This document shows positions 32,995-43,082 of a stretch of 64,000 nt of DNA, piece by piece (position 1 is the stretch's first letter; each line of letters begins with the position of its first letter). The position numbers were made by a program, and so were the translations under genes. Origin of the DNA: CAZOZZ01 sp965262425 (GTDB lineage Bacteria > Acidobacteriota > Terriglobia > 20CM-2-55-15); NCBI GenBank assembly GCA_965262425.1, contig OZ253536.1, positions 1,426,001-1,490,000 of the forward strand, read 5' to 3'. The notes beneath the pieces were generated by a model. It did no database searches, was not told the DNA's origin, and worked only from the letters and a program-made list of their open reading frames with translations.

Positions 32995-33476
32995 ACTCCC
33001 CGGCGGGGCGTCCGGCATACCGAGACGGTCGTGCCGGCGCCCGGCCGTGGTGAAGCGTGTGTCGTTCAACGACCTTACCACCACAATTTCACCAACCCGG
33101 ACATCGCACGGTTCACTTCGGTTTCCAATTCCCGGATCGACTGCTGTCCCCTGATTTTCCAGTCCAAGCAGACGTTCCATCTCGCCAATCAGATGCGCTG
33201 AACCCTCTCTTTTTTTCGATTCGATCTTCCGATAACGGCTGGTTAAAAAAAGACCTGCGGGCTAGCTTCCAAAAGTTGACAGTGGGTAGACAAATAGACT
33301 ACAAATACCCCACCACGATATTTCACATTTAGTAGCAAAGTCATTGACCCGGTTCGGTTCGTTTTTGGGATGTTGGGAATCTGTTGATGCTCGCTAGGAC
33401 GCGAACACGATTTCCCTAATGGTTTGATCTCCGCAACGGATAGCGGTGCCAAATCACAACTAGGAGGAAGGTGTTT
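32995..33476 (+). promoter_or_regulatory. Long 5' region of the disrupted receptor gene, with candidate promoter
   Basis: This 482-bp gap holds no gene. TTGACA (33276-33281) and TACAAA (33300-33305), with an 18-bp spacer, form a plausible promoter about 165 bp before the receptor start. A GC-rich imperfect hairpin (ccggcat...tgccgg, about 33011-33042) follows the NHL gene but lacks a T run. Confidence 0.4.
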
Positions 33477-35067
33477 ATGCGATGTCTATTGTCCGGCAAG
33501 ACGGTCGTCTTTGCCATCTGTCTGACGCTAATCATGTCCACGGCTACGTTCGCCCAGACGGGTGATGGTGGTCTGGTCGGGTATGTTCGGGACGCTTCCG
33601 GCGCCATACTGCCGGGTATCACATTGACCGCGACGAGCCCGGGTCTGATCGGAGAGCGGCAGGTCTTTTCCGACGAAAGCGGCTATTTTCGGATCATCAA
33701 CCTGCCGGTGGGATTCTACACGTTGATTGCGGAGCTGCCGGGCTTTTCCACGTTCAGGCAGGAAGCAATCAATGTCCGTGCCGGCGGTACGTTCACCGTG
33801 AACGTCGTGATGCAGGTCGGCTCGGTGACGGAAACGATCACGGTGACTTCGGAGTCTCCGATGATCGACACCGTTTCTTCGGAATCGAACGTTTTGGTTG
33901 ATGGTGAATTCCAGCGGAACGTTCCGGTGCAGGCCCGGCGTAACTGGAGTGACATACTCGAACTGACGCCAGGCATCATGTCCCGGCCATTCGATGACAA
34001 CAGCGGCCGGATGGTCTACTACGGCCGTGGCGCGCACCACTTCACGCACGTCATCAAGATGGACGGTGCCAACGCGTCTTCTTACTATGATGCGCAGCCG
34101 ACGTTCATCAACATGAGCACGGATTCGATCGGTGACGTGGAACTGAAGTCCGGCGGCGCCGATGCGTCGACCGAGATGGGCGTCGGCCTGAACGTCAACA
34201 TCGTCACGCCGAACGGTGGTAATGAATTCCACGGCCAGTTTACCGGGACGTTGCAGGGCAACGGCGACTTCTGGAATGACGGCACCTCCCAGGTCGCTGC
34301 GGTCGCGGGCCGCCTCGGCGGAAGCGGCGGAAGCCCCACGATCCAGCAGGTGTTCCAGTATGACGGGAACTTCGGCGGTCCCGTCGTCCGGGACCGGTTG
34401 TGGTTTTTCGGCAACTTCCGGCACAACCGCCTGGAGAACGGCATCAGCCGGTCGTCGCCGGAGATCGAACAGCTCAAGGCGTTCGGTCTGAACGACATTT
34501 TCAACAACAGAACACAGGCGACGCAGTGGTTTGTGAAAGCCACGGCGCAGCTCTCCGACATCCACAGCTTCTTGTTTTCGCTGTCGGACGACACGGTAAA
34601 CTTCGGCCAGAACCGGGAATACAACGTGGACCAGATCCGTTTCGCGTCCACGGGCGGCAACATGTTCACCGTGAAGCTCGACTCGATCTGGACGAGCGCA
34701 CTCAGCAGCCAGCTCCTGTTCTCCTACAACAACAAGAGCGGGAACAGCCAGTCCGGCACCTACGACCGGTTGGACGCGCAAGGCCTGTCGGGGCCGCTGA
34801 TCACGGTGCACCGGGACGCTAGCCTGTCGGGCGGCGTGTTGAGCGGCAGCGGCCGGATCGTCGACATGGGCAACACCACGTCGAGGTTCTTCCAGCCGGC
34901 GTCACGGATGGAATTCAAGGCGGACTTCAAGTATTTCACCCAGGGAGGAGGAGGATCGCACGAGTTTGCATGGGGACTCTACACCTCTCCGCGGAATCGA
35001 TTCGACGTGACGCGGCAGTACGAAAACGGTGGGTTCACCAACGAAGACGTTCACCTGGTGGATCCGA

Positions 35068-36506
35068 GTCAATCCCATTCTTAGTTGAAACTCTCCACGG
35101 CTCACGATTGGTCACGCAACCTTCTTCTTCGATCTCGTCGACGTCTTCGCCTCAATCTTCAGCTCCCGCCTGAGGGCTTCGCGGAGCTTTGGAAGATGAC
35201 GGTAGCCGATCACCTTCCTCAAGCGTGGTTCGATGTCGATGAGCGCCGTCGCCAACCAGCGCTGCCGCTGGCTCGAGTTCTTCCAATGATCGACCTTCGC
35301 GCACCTTTCCTCGACGAGGGCATTGACCGATTCCAAGCAATTCGTCGTCTTGAACGAACGGCCCAGGACCCCGTACACGCCGAGTCGATGCAACGTGAGG
35401 GTCTCCTCCAGGCCTTCCTCAAGGCTCGTAGCGGCCGATTGGTTTCGCTCCTCGAGCTCTCCATGGAGCTGTTCGAGGGCCGCCCGGGCTTCGTTGTACT
35501 CCGGGCGCTGGTACGCACGCTGAAGCCGCTTGCGCCACGCGGCTTGCTCGGTCTTCGACAGGTAGCTCACCACGTTCTCGCGTTTGTGCCATTGGCAGCG
35601 TTGGACCAGGGCTCGATTACCGAATGCCCGCTTGACTGCCGCGCGCAGACCTTTGCCGCCGTCGACGATCACCAGCACGCCTTCAGAGATGTCCAGGCCT
35701 CGCTCCATCAATGAACGGAGAAACGGAGTCAGTACCTGCTCGTTCTCCGTACTCGTCTCCACGAAGCCTAAGAAGCGTTTGTCGCCCGTAATTGTGATGC
35801 CCAGGGCCACAACCATCGTGGCGTCGGCAAACATTTTCCCGTCCAGGAAGATCGCCACCACGTCCTCGGCCGACAGATCCCGCTCCTGCATCTCCCGAAG
35901 TTTCGCCCCACTCGCCTGGACGAATCCTCGAGACACCGTCGAGCTCGACAATCCGATGGCTCCTGGAATCGCTTCCGCGGCCGACTCGTAGTTCCGGCAG
36001 GAGATCCCATAAAGCACACGTCTGAGAAGCAGTTCGTTCACCGCGCCATCCGGACTGAGTTCCTCGTAGCTCCGAAGCGGAATCTCCCCGCCCGCCACGC
36101 TGCGCACTCGAGGCACCCGAACCGGCACCCGCTGGCCCCCGAGCCCCACGGTCCCCGGATTACTCCCGTGTCGCCGGCCCCTCAACGTCGCCTCCTTTCG
36201 CGCGTATCGCTCACCCGCCAACGCCTTCACTTCCTCGTCGAGCAACTCCTCCACGTGCATCAACCCCAGTGGGATCAACGCCCGAATCATCTCCACCTTC
36301 GAGTCCAATTCCAGTCCCGAGTATTCCTCCCGGCTCAGGACCTCGACCTCACCCAGCACACGCGACTTCTTGCGTTTCTTCACCGAACGTAACAGACTGC
36401 TCATCTCGGCTCCTTTCTCTTACAGGCTTGATGTTGTTTCTTCCAATACCATCAAACCATAGGGTTTGGAGCCGTTTCAATTTCCAACTAAGATTGGCAC
36501 ACTTTC
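35068..36506 (-). mobile_element. IS256-family insertion sequence, about 1.44 kb
   Basis: The element lies inside the receptor gene. GTGGATCCGA is present at both junctions (35058-35067 and 36507-36516). IS256-family elements usually make 8-9 bp duplications, so one or two of the ten bases may match by chance. Subterminal inverted repeats share TCTTAGTTG and ACGGCTC on both sides. One intact transposase gene on the - strand fills the element. It appears complete. Confidence 0.85.
35112..36404 (-). CDS. IS256/Mutator-family transposase
   Basis: A 430-residue DDE transposase. Candidate catalytic residues are Asp188 in AIFLDGK, Asp248 in VIVDGGKGL and Glu358 in TTNCLESVNALVEERC. The CQWHKRENV segment (C-x2-H, about 270-273) between the second Asp and Glu is a family hallmark. 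A strong AAGGAG precedes the ATG. The C-terminus is Lys-rich (STRSKKKVA). No internal stop or frameshift was seen, so the element may still be active. Confidence 0.95.
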   Translation of the reverse strand: MSSLLRSVKKRKKSRVLGEVEVLSREEYSGLELDSKVEMIRALIPLGLMHVEELLDEEVKALAGERYARKEATLRGRRHGSNPGTVGLGGQRVPVRVPRVRSVAGGEIPLRSYEELSPDGAVNELLLRRVLYGISCRNYESAAEAIPGAIGLSSSTVSRGFVQASGAKLREMQERDLSAEDVVAIFLDGKMFADATMVVALGITITGDKRFLGFVETSTENEQVLTPFLRSLMERGLDISEGVLVIVDGGKGLRAAVKRAFGNRALVQRCQWHKRENVVSYLSKTEQAAWRKRLQRAYQRPEYNEARAALEQLHGELEERNQSAATSLEEGLEETLTLHRLGVYGVLGRSFKTTNCLESVNALVEERCAKVDHWKNSSQRQRWLATALIDIEPRLRKVIGYRHLPKLREALRRELKIEAKTSTRSKKKVA

Positions 36507-38034
36507 GTGGATCCGAATGATCTGACGTCGGGTACGGTTCCGTTCCGGCGTACCTTCAGGACCGCGGATACCATCACCGAATTCGCGTCCCGCGAGAGCG
36601 ACCTGGGCCTCTACATCCAGGACAGCTGGCAGCCGCATCCGCGACTCACCCTGAACGTGGGCGTGCGTGTGGACTTCGTCAGTCGCAAGGACGAGATCTT
36701 CAACATCACGCGGCAGGACAGCACGGAATGGCAGCCGAATTTCGGCTTGTCGTGGATGATCGGCTCCAGCGGGAACGACGTGTTCCGTCTCAGTGTCAAG
36801 CGGCAGCACCAGGCGATGACCGGCCGCGACAACGTGACCCGGTACGTCGGCGCCGCTGGTGTGAGTAGCTTCAACCTCTACGACAACGACGGGGACGGCG
36901 TGTTCGAGACCCGAAGGGACACTCCGGCGGCGGACAACTCGGTGGCGGCGAAGCGATTCGATCCGAGCCTGCACCAGCCCTTCACCGACGAGTTCATCCT
37001 CGGTTTCCGGCACCAGTTTCCGGGCCAGTTCAGCATCGACGTTTCCGCGATCCAGAAACAGGTCAAGCACATCTTCGGCGAGGTGGATATCAACGGTATC
37101 TATCCAGCCGGACCGGGCTTGCCGTTCATCGGCTTCGGAAGAGTTGGCAACCTGACTTCCGAACTGGGCGATGTGGAACGAGGCGTTGTCCGGCGAATTA
37201 CGAACAACACGTGGAGTCGAATGAACCTGCAGGCCATGGATTTCGTCATCACGAAAAACATGAGTAACAACTACATGATCCTGGCGACGTTCAGCAAGCA
37301 GCGTCACTGGGAGAGTGGCAACTGGAACCCGACTTCCTATTCCAAGTTCATCCAGCCTGGAGCGTTCGAGAACCACAATTCGCTTCAGGATACGCGTGGC
37401 AACAACGACGACCAGACCTCGACCGGCGGGAGTACGATCTGGGGCAAGTACTCGGTGAGCCTGGCGGGAACCTACAACGCACCGGTGGGCATCGTGGTGT
37501 CCGGTTCCTACACCCAGCACGACGGGGCATGGTCGGGAACCGTGCGGCGAAGGGCGAGCAGCGCGGAGCGGGCGGTATTCGGACCGTCGAGCTTCACCTC
37601 GCCCGGCGGCCTCCGCTTCTCGAACCCGCTGCGGACAAGCACCCGTTACTACACCGACACGGGTCCGTTGGACAATGTTCTGCCCGAAGTCACGCGGAAC
37701 GTCGCCGACACGCGAAGCCACCAGCTCAACGCGCCGGCGGTCCAGAACTTCAGCTTGAAGATCGGGAGAGACTTCAACTTCGGTGACACCCAGAAGCTGC
37801 AGGTGGCGTTGAACATCCTGAACGCGTTCAACGGTTCGCGTCACTATCAGTTTGCACGGAATGGGAGCCGGACCGAGTCTCCATCGAACTTCTCACGGTT
37901 CCGGAACCTGCAGCCTCCTCGCAGCTACCAGATCGTGTTGCAGTACAAGTTCTGAGGAGGGTACCAGGGACGACAGACAGCTGAACTCGCACCGCCGTTG
38001 AAATCGACTGCGGTGCGGGTTTATCATTGGTTTC

Positions 38035-39903
38035 ATGATAGGCAAAGCCACATGGACAGCCGCGTCTCGGGTGTCGTTGTGGCTCTTTGTCTTTGGGCTT
38101 GCCGCGGCAGCGGCCTCCATTCTGGCGGGTCAGGAAAGCGCTTCCCCTTCAGACTACGTTGGCGCCGAAGCGTGCCAGTCCTGCCATCCTTCAATTTATC
38201 AGAGCTACCAGGAAGTCGGCATGGCGCGTTCGTTCAACCGAATCGATCGCGTCGCCCCGATCGGAGACTGGAGCGGGAACAACCGCTTCTACCACGAAGT
38301 CTCGGACCAGTACTTCGAGATGACGGCGCGCGATGGAAAGTATTTCCAGCGGCGTTATCAACTGGACAGGTCCGGTAACGAAGCCAACAATTTCGAAAAA
38401 GAAATCGACTTCATCCTGGGCTCCGGGAACAAGGAACGGGATTACTTCTACCTTTCGAGTTCGGGCGAGCTCGTTCAGTTTCCCGTCGTCTGGTATTCCG
38501 AGAATGCGCAGTGGGGGATGGCACCGGGATACGACCGGCCCGACCACGAAGGGTTCTCTCGCCGTGTCGAGTACCGCTGTTTTTTTTGCCACAACGGCTA
38601 CCCTGAATTGCCTGAGGGATGGGCACGCTACGAAGCCCAGCGGCCGCGCTTTCCAGAGGAGCTGCCTGCCGGGATCGGCTGCGAGCGGTGTCACGGCCCG
38701 GGACGGAGGCACGTCGATCGGGCGTCCGTGGGCGCTCGGTCGTCCGAGATTCGAGCCGGTATCGTCAACCCGGCCCGGCTGGACCGGAAGTTGCAGCTCG
38801 ACGTCTGCATGCAGTGTCATCTGGAAACCAGCAGTTCGCTGCTACCCGATGTCGTCTTGAAGGAGGGCCGCGATATTTTCTCCTATCACCCCGGAGAGCC
38901 GTTGGAGGATTATGCGGCCGTTTTCGACTATCCTGCCGATTCGGGTCACGATGAATTCAACATCGTCCATCAGGCCTACCGTTTGCGAAAGTCTCTCTGT
39001 TTCGCTTCTTCCGAAATGACTTGCACGACCTGCCACGACCCGCACAGCGTTCCTGCCGATAAGCCGACGTTTTACAAGCAGAAATGCCTGGACTGTCACC
39101 CGTCGGGGGACGACTGCGCGGAAAGTAACCAGGCACGGGCCGCCAACGGCGACGACTGCCTGGCGTGTCACATGCCCCAGCGCCGGACCCACGACGTCGT
39201 CGCCGCAACGATGACGGACCATTACATCCAGCGCCGGGTGCCCGAAGACTTACTGGCCGAACGCGCCGAACCCACCGAACCCTACACGGGCCCGTTGCGC
39301 TTGTACCTTCCGGATGACGAGGAAGACCTGTACATGGGGTTGGCGTTGTCCCGAGGAGCCGATGTGTCGGCGGGAGTGGAACAGCTGGCCGTCATGACGC
39401 AGTCGGCCGACTTCGATTCGATCCCGCCGCTGTACTATCTGGCTTCCGGATACCAGAGTCTGGGCCGGACCTCGGAGGCGATCAGGGAGTACCGGCGAGT
39501 ACTGGACCTCGACTCCGACTACACGGAAGCCCGCTACAATCTGGGGATCGCGATGATCGAACAGGGAACCATGGTGGCCGCGATCACCGAACTCGAAGAG
39601 GTCTTGCGGCAGGATCCCGGCTTCGCGGAGGCACACATCGCGCTGGCACGCGCGAAGGGCGCCCGACTGAGCAGACCGATGTCGACGTTTGACCAGATTC
39701 TCCTGTTCGAGAGCGTGCGTCAGCACTATCTTTCGGCAGTGAAAATTGACCCGTTCCATCTGGTTGCGCTCAACAACCTCGGTTTGCTCGAGATCGAGTT
39801 CGATCGACCGGATGAGGCGACCGCATACTTCGAACGCGCCCTTGCCATCGACCCGACGAACGCAACAGCCAGGACCAATCTGGATCGCCTCCGCAGGCAG
39901 TAA
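38035..39903 (+). CDS. Seven-haem c-type cytochrome with C-terminal TPR repeats
   Basis: A 622-residue exported protein with an N-terminal signal/anchor (VSLWLFVFGLAAAAASIL). Seven CxxCH motifs are present: CQSCH (Cys47), CFFCH, CERCH, CMQCH, CTTCH, CLDCH and CLACH, all within the first 390 residues. Distal His/Met ligands are plentiful. Residues about 455-622 form TPRs (YYLASGYQSLGRTSEAIREYRRVLDLD, then YNLGIAMIEQG and LNNLGLLEIEFDRPDEATAYFERAL-like units). It likely works in the periplasm as an electron carrier or DmsE/NrfB-like donor with a protein-binding TPR tail. It starts 80 bp after the disrupted receptor gene, in the same direction. Confidence 0.88.
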   Translation: MIGKATWTAASRVSLWLFVFGLAAAAASILAGQESASPSDYVGAEACQSCHPSIYQSYQEVGMARSFNRIDRVAPIGDWSGNNRFYHEVSDQYFEMTARDGKYFQRRYQLDRSGNEANNFEKEIDFILGSGNKERDYFYLSSSGELVQFPVVWYSENAQWGMAPGYDRPDHEGFSRRVEYRCFFCHNGYPELPEGWARYEAQRPRFPEELPAGIGCERCHGPGRRHVDRASVGARSSEIRAGIVNPARLDRKLQLDVCMQCHLETSSSLLPDVVLKEGRDIFSYHPGEPLEDYAAVFDYPADSGHDEFNIVHQAYRLRKSLCFASSEMTCTTCHDPHSVPADKPTFYKQKCLDCHPSGDDCAESNQARAANGDDCLACHMPQRRTHDVVAATMTDHYIQRRVPEDLLAERAEPTEPYTGPLRLYLPDDEEDLYMGLALSRGADVSAGVEQLAVMTQSADFDSIPPLYYLASGYQSLGRTSEAIREYRRVLDLDSDYTEARYNLGIAMIEQGTMVAAITELEEVLRQDPGFAEAHIALARAKGARLSRPMSTFDQILLFESVRQHYLSAVKIDPFHLVALNNLGLLEIEFDRPDEATAYFERALAIDPTNATARTNLDRLRRQ

Positions 39904-39920
39904 AGGCAGGATCAAAAGAA

Positions 39921-39950
39921 ACGCCGGGCAGTCAAGGCACTGCCCGGCGT
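39921..39950. terminator. Strong hairpin between convergent genes
   Basis: ACGCCGGGCAGT pairs perfectly with ACTGCCCGGCGT (12 bp) around a 6-base loop. On the - strand the stem is followed by TTTCTTTT, so it best serves as the terminator of cassette A. On the + strand, after the cytochrome gene, the T run is lacking. Confidence 0.75.
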
Positions 39951-39973
39951 TCAGGGTTTAGGTTGAGTTCGGC

Positions 39974-41590
39974 CTACTGGGGGCCCGTTTTCTTCTCTTT
40001 GTATCCGTCCTCGGTGACTTCGATCTGCCGTTTGATGACACCCAGGATTTCCTCGTCACCCAGATAGATGACTGACGGCGCACCCATCTCGAGCAGGAGC
40101 GCGACGGTGTCGGGATGGGAGAGGCGAACGCTCGATCCGATATAGGGTCCGTTCGCCAGATCCGTGACGGCCCAACCGAGCTCGGTCCGAGCCTGGAGGT
40201 CTGCCCCATGTTCGACCAGATATTCGACGATCTCGCTGTCGCCACGGTGGGCGGCGCCCATCAGCGGCGTGTACCCCTTCGTGTCCCTGGTTTCCACCCG
40301 AACCCCGAGCTCTTCGACGAGGTATTGGATTGCCGGCAAGTACCCGTCGGCGTGGTTGAGAGCAAAGTTTCCAAGCCATCCTATCCCCGTCGCCATTGCC
40401 AGAGCGGTGTTGCCCTCAATCGACTCAAGATTCGGATCGGAGCCATACGCGACCAGGAGCTTCATCGCAGGAAGATCATTTGCCTGCGCGGCGCGCCAGA
40501 ACGGTGTGGATCCTGCGGCGCTGACCCACATCTGGTTGTGATGGGGCGGTCTGAACCACAGGGCCTTAACCAACTGAACGTTGGTCTCGGCGCCGTGCTC
40601 GAGAAGGATCTCCATGAACTCCAGGTAGTCCACATCCCGTTGACCGATGCCGCCGGCGGCGGTTTGTCTCGTCGGGGACCAGGCCACCGGGGCATACCTC
40701 ATGTCGATAGTCGCGTACAGGGCGGCCAGACCGTCGATTGTGGCCATGTTTGGATCGGCGCCCTGTCCCAGGAGATAATTCGCAATGTCGAATTCGCCGT
40801 TGACGATCGCCATCACCATCGGTGTCATCAGGTCCCCGGGATTCCGCTCGTTGACGTTCGCTCCGGCTGCAACCAGCGCCCGGACGGCGTCAAAGTGGCC
40901 TTCCCGCACGGCATAGTGCAGCGCCGTGTTGCCGCCCATGATCTCGGCCTTGGGTCGTCCGCCGCTTGTCCGATTGGGGATACGATTCCCGGCGTCGTCG
41001 AAGAGCGGCAGGTCCATCGGAACGATCGCGCTGGTCGCGTTGAGCTCGGTCCCGCGTGAGCCCAGAACCTCGATGACCTCGGCGCGATTGCGGGACGCCG
41101 CGAACATCAGCGCGGTCTGGTCCCGGATGGCCTTCGCGTTTGCGTCCGCTCCGTGATCCAGCAAAGTCCGGACTGCATCGGCATCGCCGGCTGCTGCGGC
41201 TTCCATCAGGGCCGTCGTTCCAATTGAATTGGCCGCGCTCGCGTCGGACCCCGCCTCGAGCAGGAACTCGATCAACGCCGCGTTTCCGGTACCACTGGCG
41301 ATCAGCAAGGGTGTGAGCGCTTCTTCGCGAGTCGCACGTCCGATGTCGGCGCCGCCTTCGGTCAACAACCGTGCCATTTCCATGTCGTTCCGGTAGGCGG
41401 CCCAATGCAATGCGGTCATCCCATCGCCGTGGGCGGCGTTGATGTCGACGTCCCCGGCCAGTAATGAGCGGACCGTCTCGATGTCACCACGCTGCGCTGC
41501 GTCCGGCAGCCGAACGTCACCCGGGGCCGCCGACAGCACCATCGCCATCGAAACAACAGCCACTCCGGCTACTAAAGTCTTGCGCCACAT
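39974..41590 (-). CDS. Exported ankyrin-repeat protein, cassette A
   Basis: A 538-residue protein with signal peptide MWRKTLVAGVAVVSMAMVLSAAPGD. At least eight ankyrin-type repeats are visible, e.g. GDGMTALHWAAYRNDMEMARLL, ALTPLLIASGTGNAALIEFLLEAG, GNTALHYAVREGHFDAVRALVAAG and KGYTPLMGAAHRGDSEIVEYLVEHG. Between repeats lies a conserved non-ankyrin insert, YAPVAWSPT... followed by ALWFRPPHHNQMW and FWRAAQANDLPAMKLLV, shared with the proteins at 57286 and (first part) 62957. It is the third gene of cassette A, 42 bp after the DUF1552 gene. Likely a periplasmic or surface scaffold; no enzymatic motif is recognised. Confidence 0.87.
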   Translation of the reverse strand: MWRKTLVAGVAVVSMAMVLSAAPGDVRLPDAAQRGDIETVRSLLAGDVDINAAHGDGMTALHWAAYRNDMEMARLLTEGGADIGRATREEALTPLLIASGTGNAALIEFLLEAGSDASAANSIGTTALMEAAAAGDADAVRTLLDHGADANAKAIRDQTALMFAASRNRAEVIEVLGSRGTELNATSAIVPMDLPLFDDAGNRIPNRTSGGRPKAEIMGGNTALHYAVREGHFDAVRALVAAGANVNERNPGDLMTPMVMAIVNGEFDIANYLLGQGADPNMATIDGLAALYATIDMRYAPVAWSPTRQTAAGGIGQRDVDYLEFMEILLEHGAETNVQLVKALWFRPPHHNQMWVSAAGSTPFWRAAQANDLPAMKLLVAYGSDPNLESIEGNTALAMATGIGWLGNFALNHADGYLPAIQYLVEELGVRVETRDTKGYTPLMGAAHRGDSEIVEYLVEHGADLQARTELGWAVTDLANGPYIGSSVRLSHPDTVALLLEMGAPSVIYLGDEEILGVIKRQIEVTEDGYKEKKTGPQ

Positions 41591-41632
41591 ATATCGTTCC
41601 CTCCTCGGTTTTCTCGTTCCGGCAATACGACG

Positions 41633-43012
41633 TTAGATTGAAAGTTGGCCCGTGCTGTCGCCGAATTCGGTGAGGTCGTCCACACCGAGTCGATCGAGCA
41701 TGGTCAGCATCAGGTTTGCCAGGGGAGTACCTTCCGGCATCTTCAGATGCAGATTTCCCTTGATCTGCCCGTTGGCGTGTCCCACCAGGAAGATCGGTAG
41801 CCGCTTGTGTTCGTGTACGTGGGAGTTTCCCATGGGGCTCCCGTACATGACCAGGGAGTGATCCAGCAGGTTTCCGTCTCCATCGGGAGTGTTCTTCAAT
41901 TTTTCGAGAAATGGAGCCACCCTGCTGACATGGTACTCGTTCAACTGGGCGAACTCCCTTACTGTTTCCCCCTTGTCCCCGTGATGCGAAGCGGAATGGA
42001 AGGGCGTGTCGATCCCACTGTCGGCATAAACCCGTGCACTCACGTCCCGGCCCATCTTGAACGCGGAAACCCGTGTGACATCGGCCATGAAGGCCAGCGC
42101 CTGCAGGTCGAACATCAGCGCGACATGGTCGCCGAAGGAATCCGGTACGCCGACCGGAGCAGCCGGCAGTTCCCTGGCGTCTGGATTGTCGACGTTGTAC
42201 TGCTCGATCTTCTGGATGCGCCGCTCGACCTCGCGGACGTCGTCCAGGTAACCCTCCAGTCGGGCGCGATCGCTGGGGCCCAGATCCTCTCGCAACCGGG
42301 CCACGGCGTGCGTGATCGTGTCGAGAATGCTTCGGTCCTCGCGTCGCCGGTTCTGACGGTCTTCGCTCGTGCCGCCGCTTCCGAACAAACGCTCGAAGGT
42401 AACGCGTGGGTCGCGCTCCATCGGCAGCGGGGTGGTGGGATCGGACCAGGAGATCGTGTTCGCGTACACGCAACTGTATCCGTAGCCGCAGGAGGCGGAC
42501 AACGATCCGACGTTTTCGATACAGAGCTGAATGGACGGCAACGGCGTGTCCTGGCCGAACCGGTGCGCATAGACCTGCTCCATGGACGTGCCGCAGTAGA
42601 TGTCCGCGCCCTGGGTCATCTTCGGGTGCGCGGCCGTCAGGAAAGTCGCCGCGGAACGCGTGTGGTCAGAACCTTCCTCTTTGGCCACCCAGGCTCTGGC
42701 CGGGTCCAGGTCGGTGTTGGTTACGATCGTGAGGTAATCCTGGTAAGGCTCCAGCGATTTCAGTGTGGGGGTAATAGCGAAGTCGGCGCCTTCCTTCTCC
42801 GGAGACCAGAGGAACTCCTTCTGGCCAAGCCGGGTGCTGCCCCCTGCCCCGTGTACGATTTCGATCGCACACAAGCGGGCGGGCCCCGTCGCGGCGGTTT
42901 GCTTCAATGGTGTGCTGGCGGGGGCCATCGACTCCAGGAACGGCAAGGCTACCGCCGCCCCCATGCCTCGAAGGACTGTTCTTCTGGAAATGTGTTTCTT
43001 AGTTATGAACAT
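41633..43012 (-). CDS. DUF1552 Tat-exported protein, cassette A
   Basis: A 459-residue protein beginning MFITKKHISRRTVLRGMG, a twin-arginine signal. DUF1552 proteins have no established reaction. Conserved stretches are CAIEIVHGAGGSTRLGQ, EGSDHTRSAATFLTAAHPK, CGYGYSCVYANTISWSDPTTPLPME, RREDRSILDTITHAVARLREDLG, LMFDLQALAFMADVTRVSAFK, and a C-terminal VMYGSPMGNSHVHEHKRLPIFLVG with a His cluster. It is exactly the same length as its two paralogues in the window. It sits between the haem-protein and ankyrin genes of the cassette. Confidence 0.9.
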   Translation of the reverse strand: MFITKKHISRRTVLRGMGAAVALPFLESMAPASTPLKQTAATGPARLCAIEIVHGAGGSTRLGQKEFLWSPEKEGADFAITPTLKSLEPYQDYLTIVTNTDLDPARAWVAKEEGSDHTRSAATFLTAAHPKMTQGADIYCGTSMEQVYAHRFGQDTPLPSIQLCIENVGSLSASCGYGYSCVYANTISWSDPTTPLPMERDPRVTFERLFGSGGTSEDRQNRRREDRSILDTITHAVARLREDLGPSDRARLEGYLDDVREVERRIQKIEQYNVDNPDARELPAAPVGVPDSFGDHVALMFDLQALAFMADVTRVSAFKMGRDVSARVYADSGIDTPFHSASHHGDKGETVREFAQLNEYHVSRVAPFLEKLKNTPDGDGNLLDHSLVMYGSPMGNSHVHEHKRLPIFLVGHANGQIKGNLHLKMPEGTPLANLMLTMLDRLGVDDLTEFGDSTGQLSI

Positions 43013-43082
43013 TCGCTACTCCTCGAGTGATTTTCTGATGAAATCTCATTCAAAGTTTTCTGAACGGTACGACACACGATAC

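Larger units (their letters stand above)
33477..37955 (+). pseudogene. Oar-like TonB-dependent receptor gene, split by an IS256-family element
   Basis: The 5' part (33477-35067) encodes a signal peptide (MRCLLSGKTVVFAICLTLIM..FAQ), a carboxypeptidase-regulatory-like domain (VGYVRDASGAILPGITLTAT...YFRIINLPVGFYTLIAELPGF), and a plug/early barrel. The 3' part resumes at 36507 (DPNDLTSGTVPFRRTFRT) and ends with the typical C-terminal strand SYQIVLQYKF. The insertion at 35068-36506 is flanked by a duplicated GTGGATCCGA; removing it and one repeat restores one frame of about 1009 residues. ATG 33477 is favoured over GTG 33471 because AGGAGG lies 8 bp upstream of it. The product, an outer-membrane importer of an unknown large substrate, is presumably lost. 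Confidence 0.85.

Noticed and set aside
33528..34811. Reverse 427-residue open frame, and similar long frames opposite other GC-rich genes
   Set aside because: These are GC-driven antisense frames with His/Arg/Asp-rich composition opposite well-recognised receptor or cassette genes.
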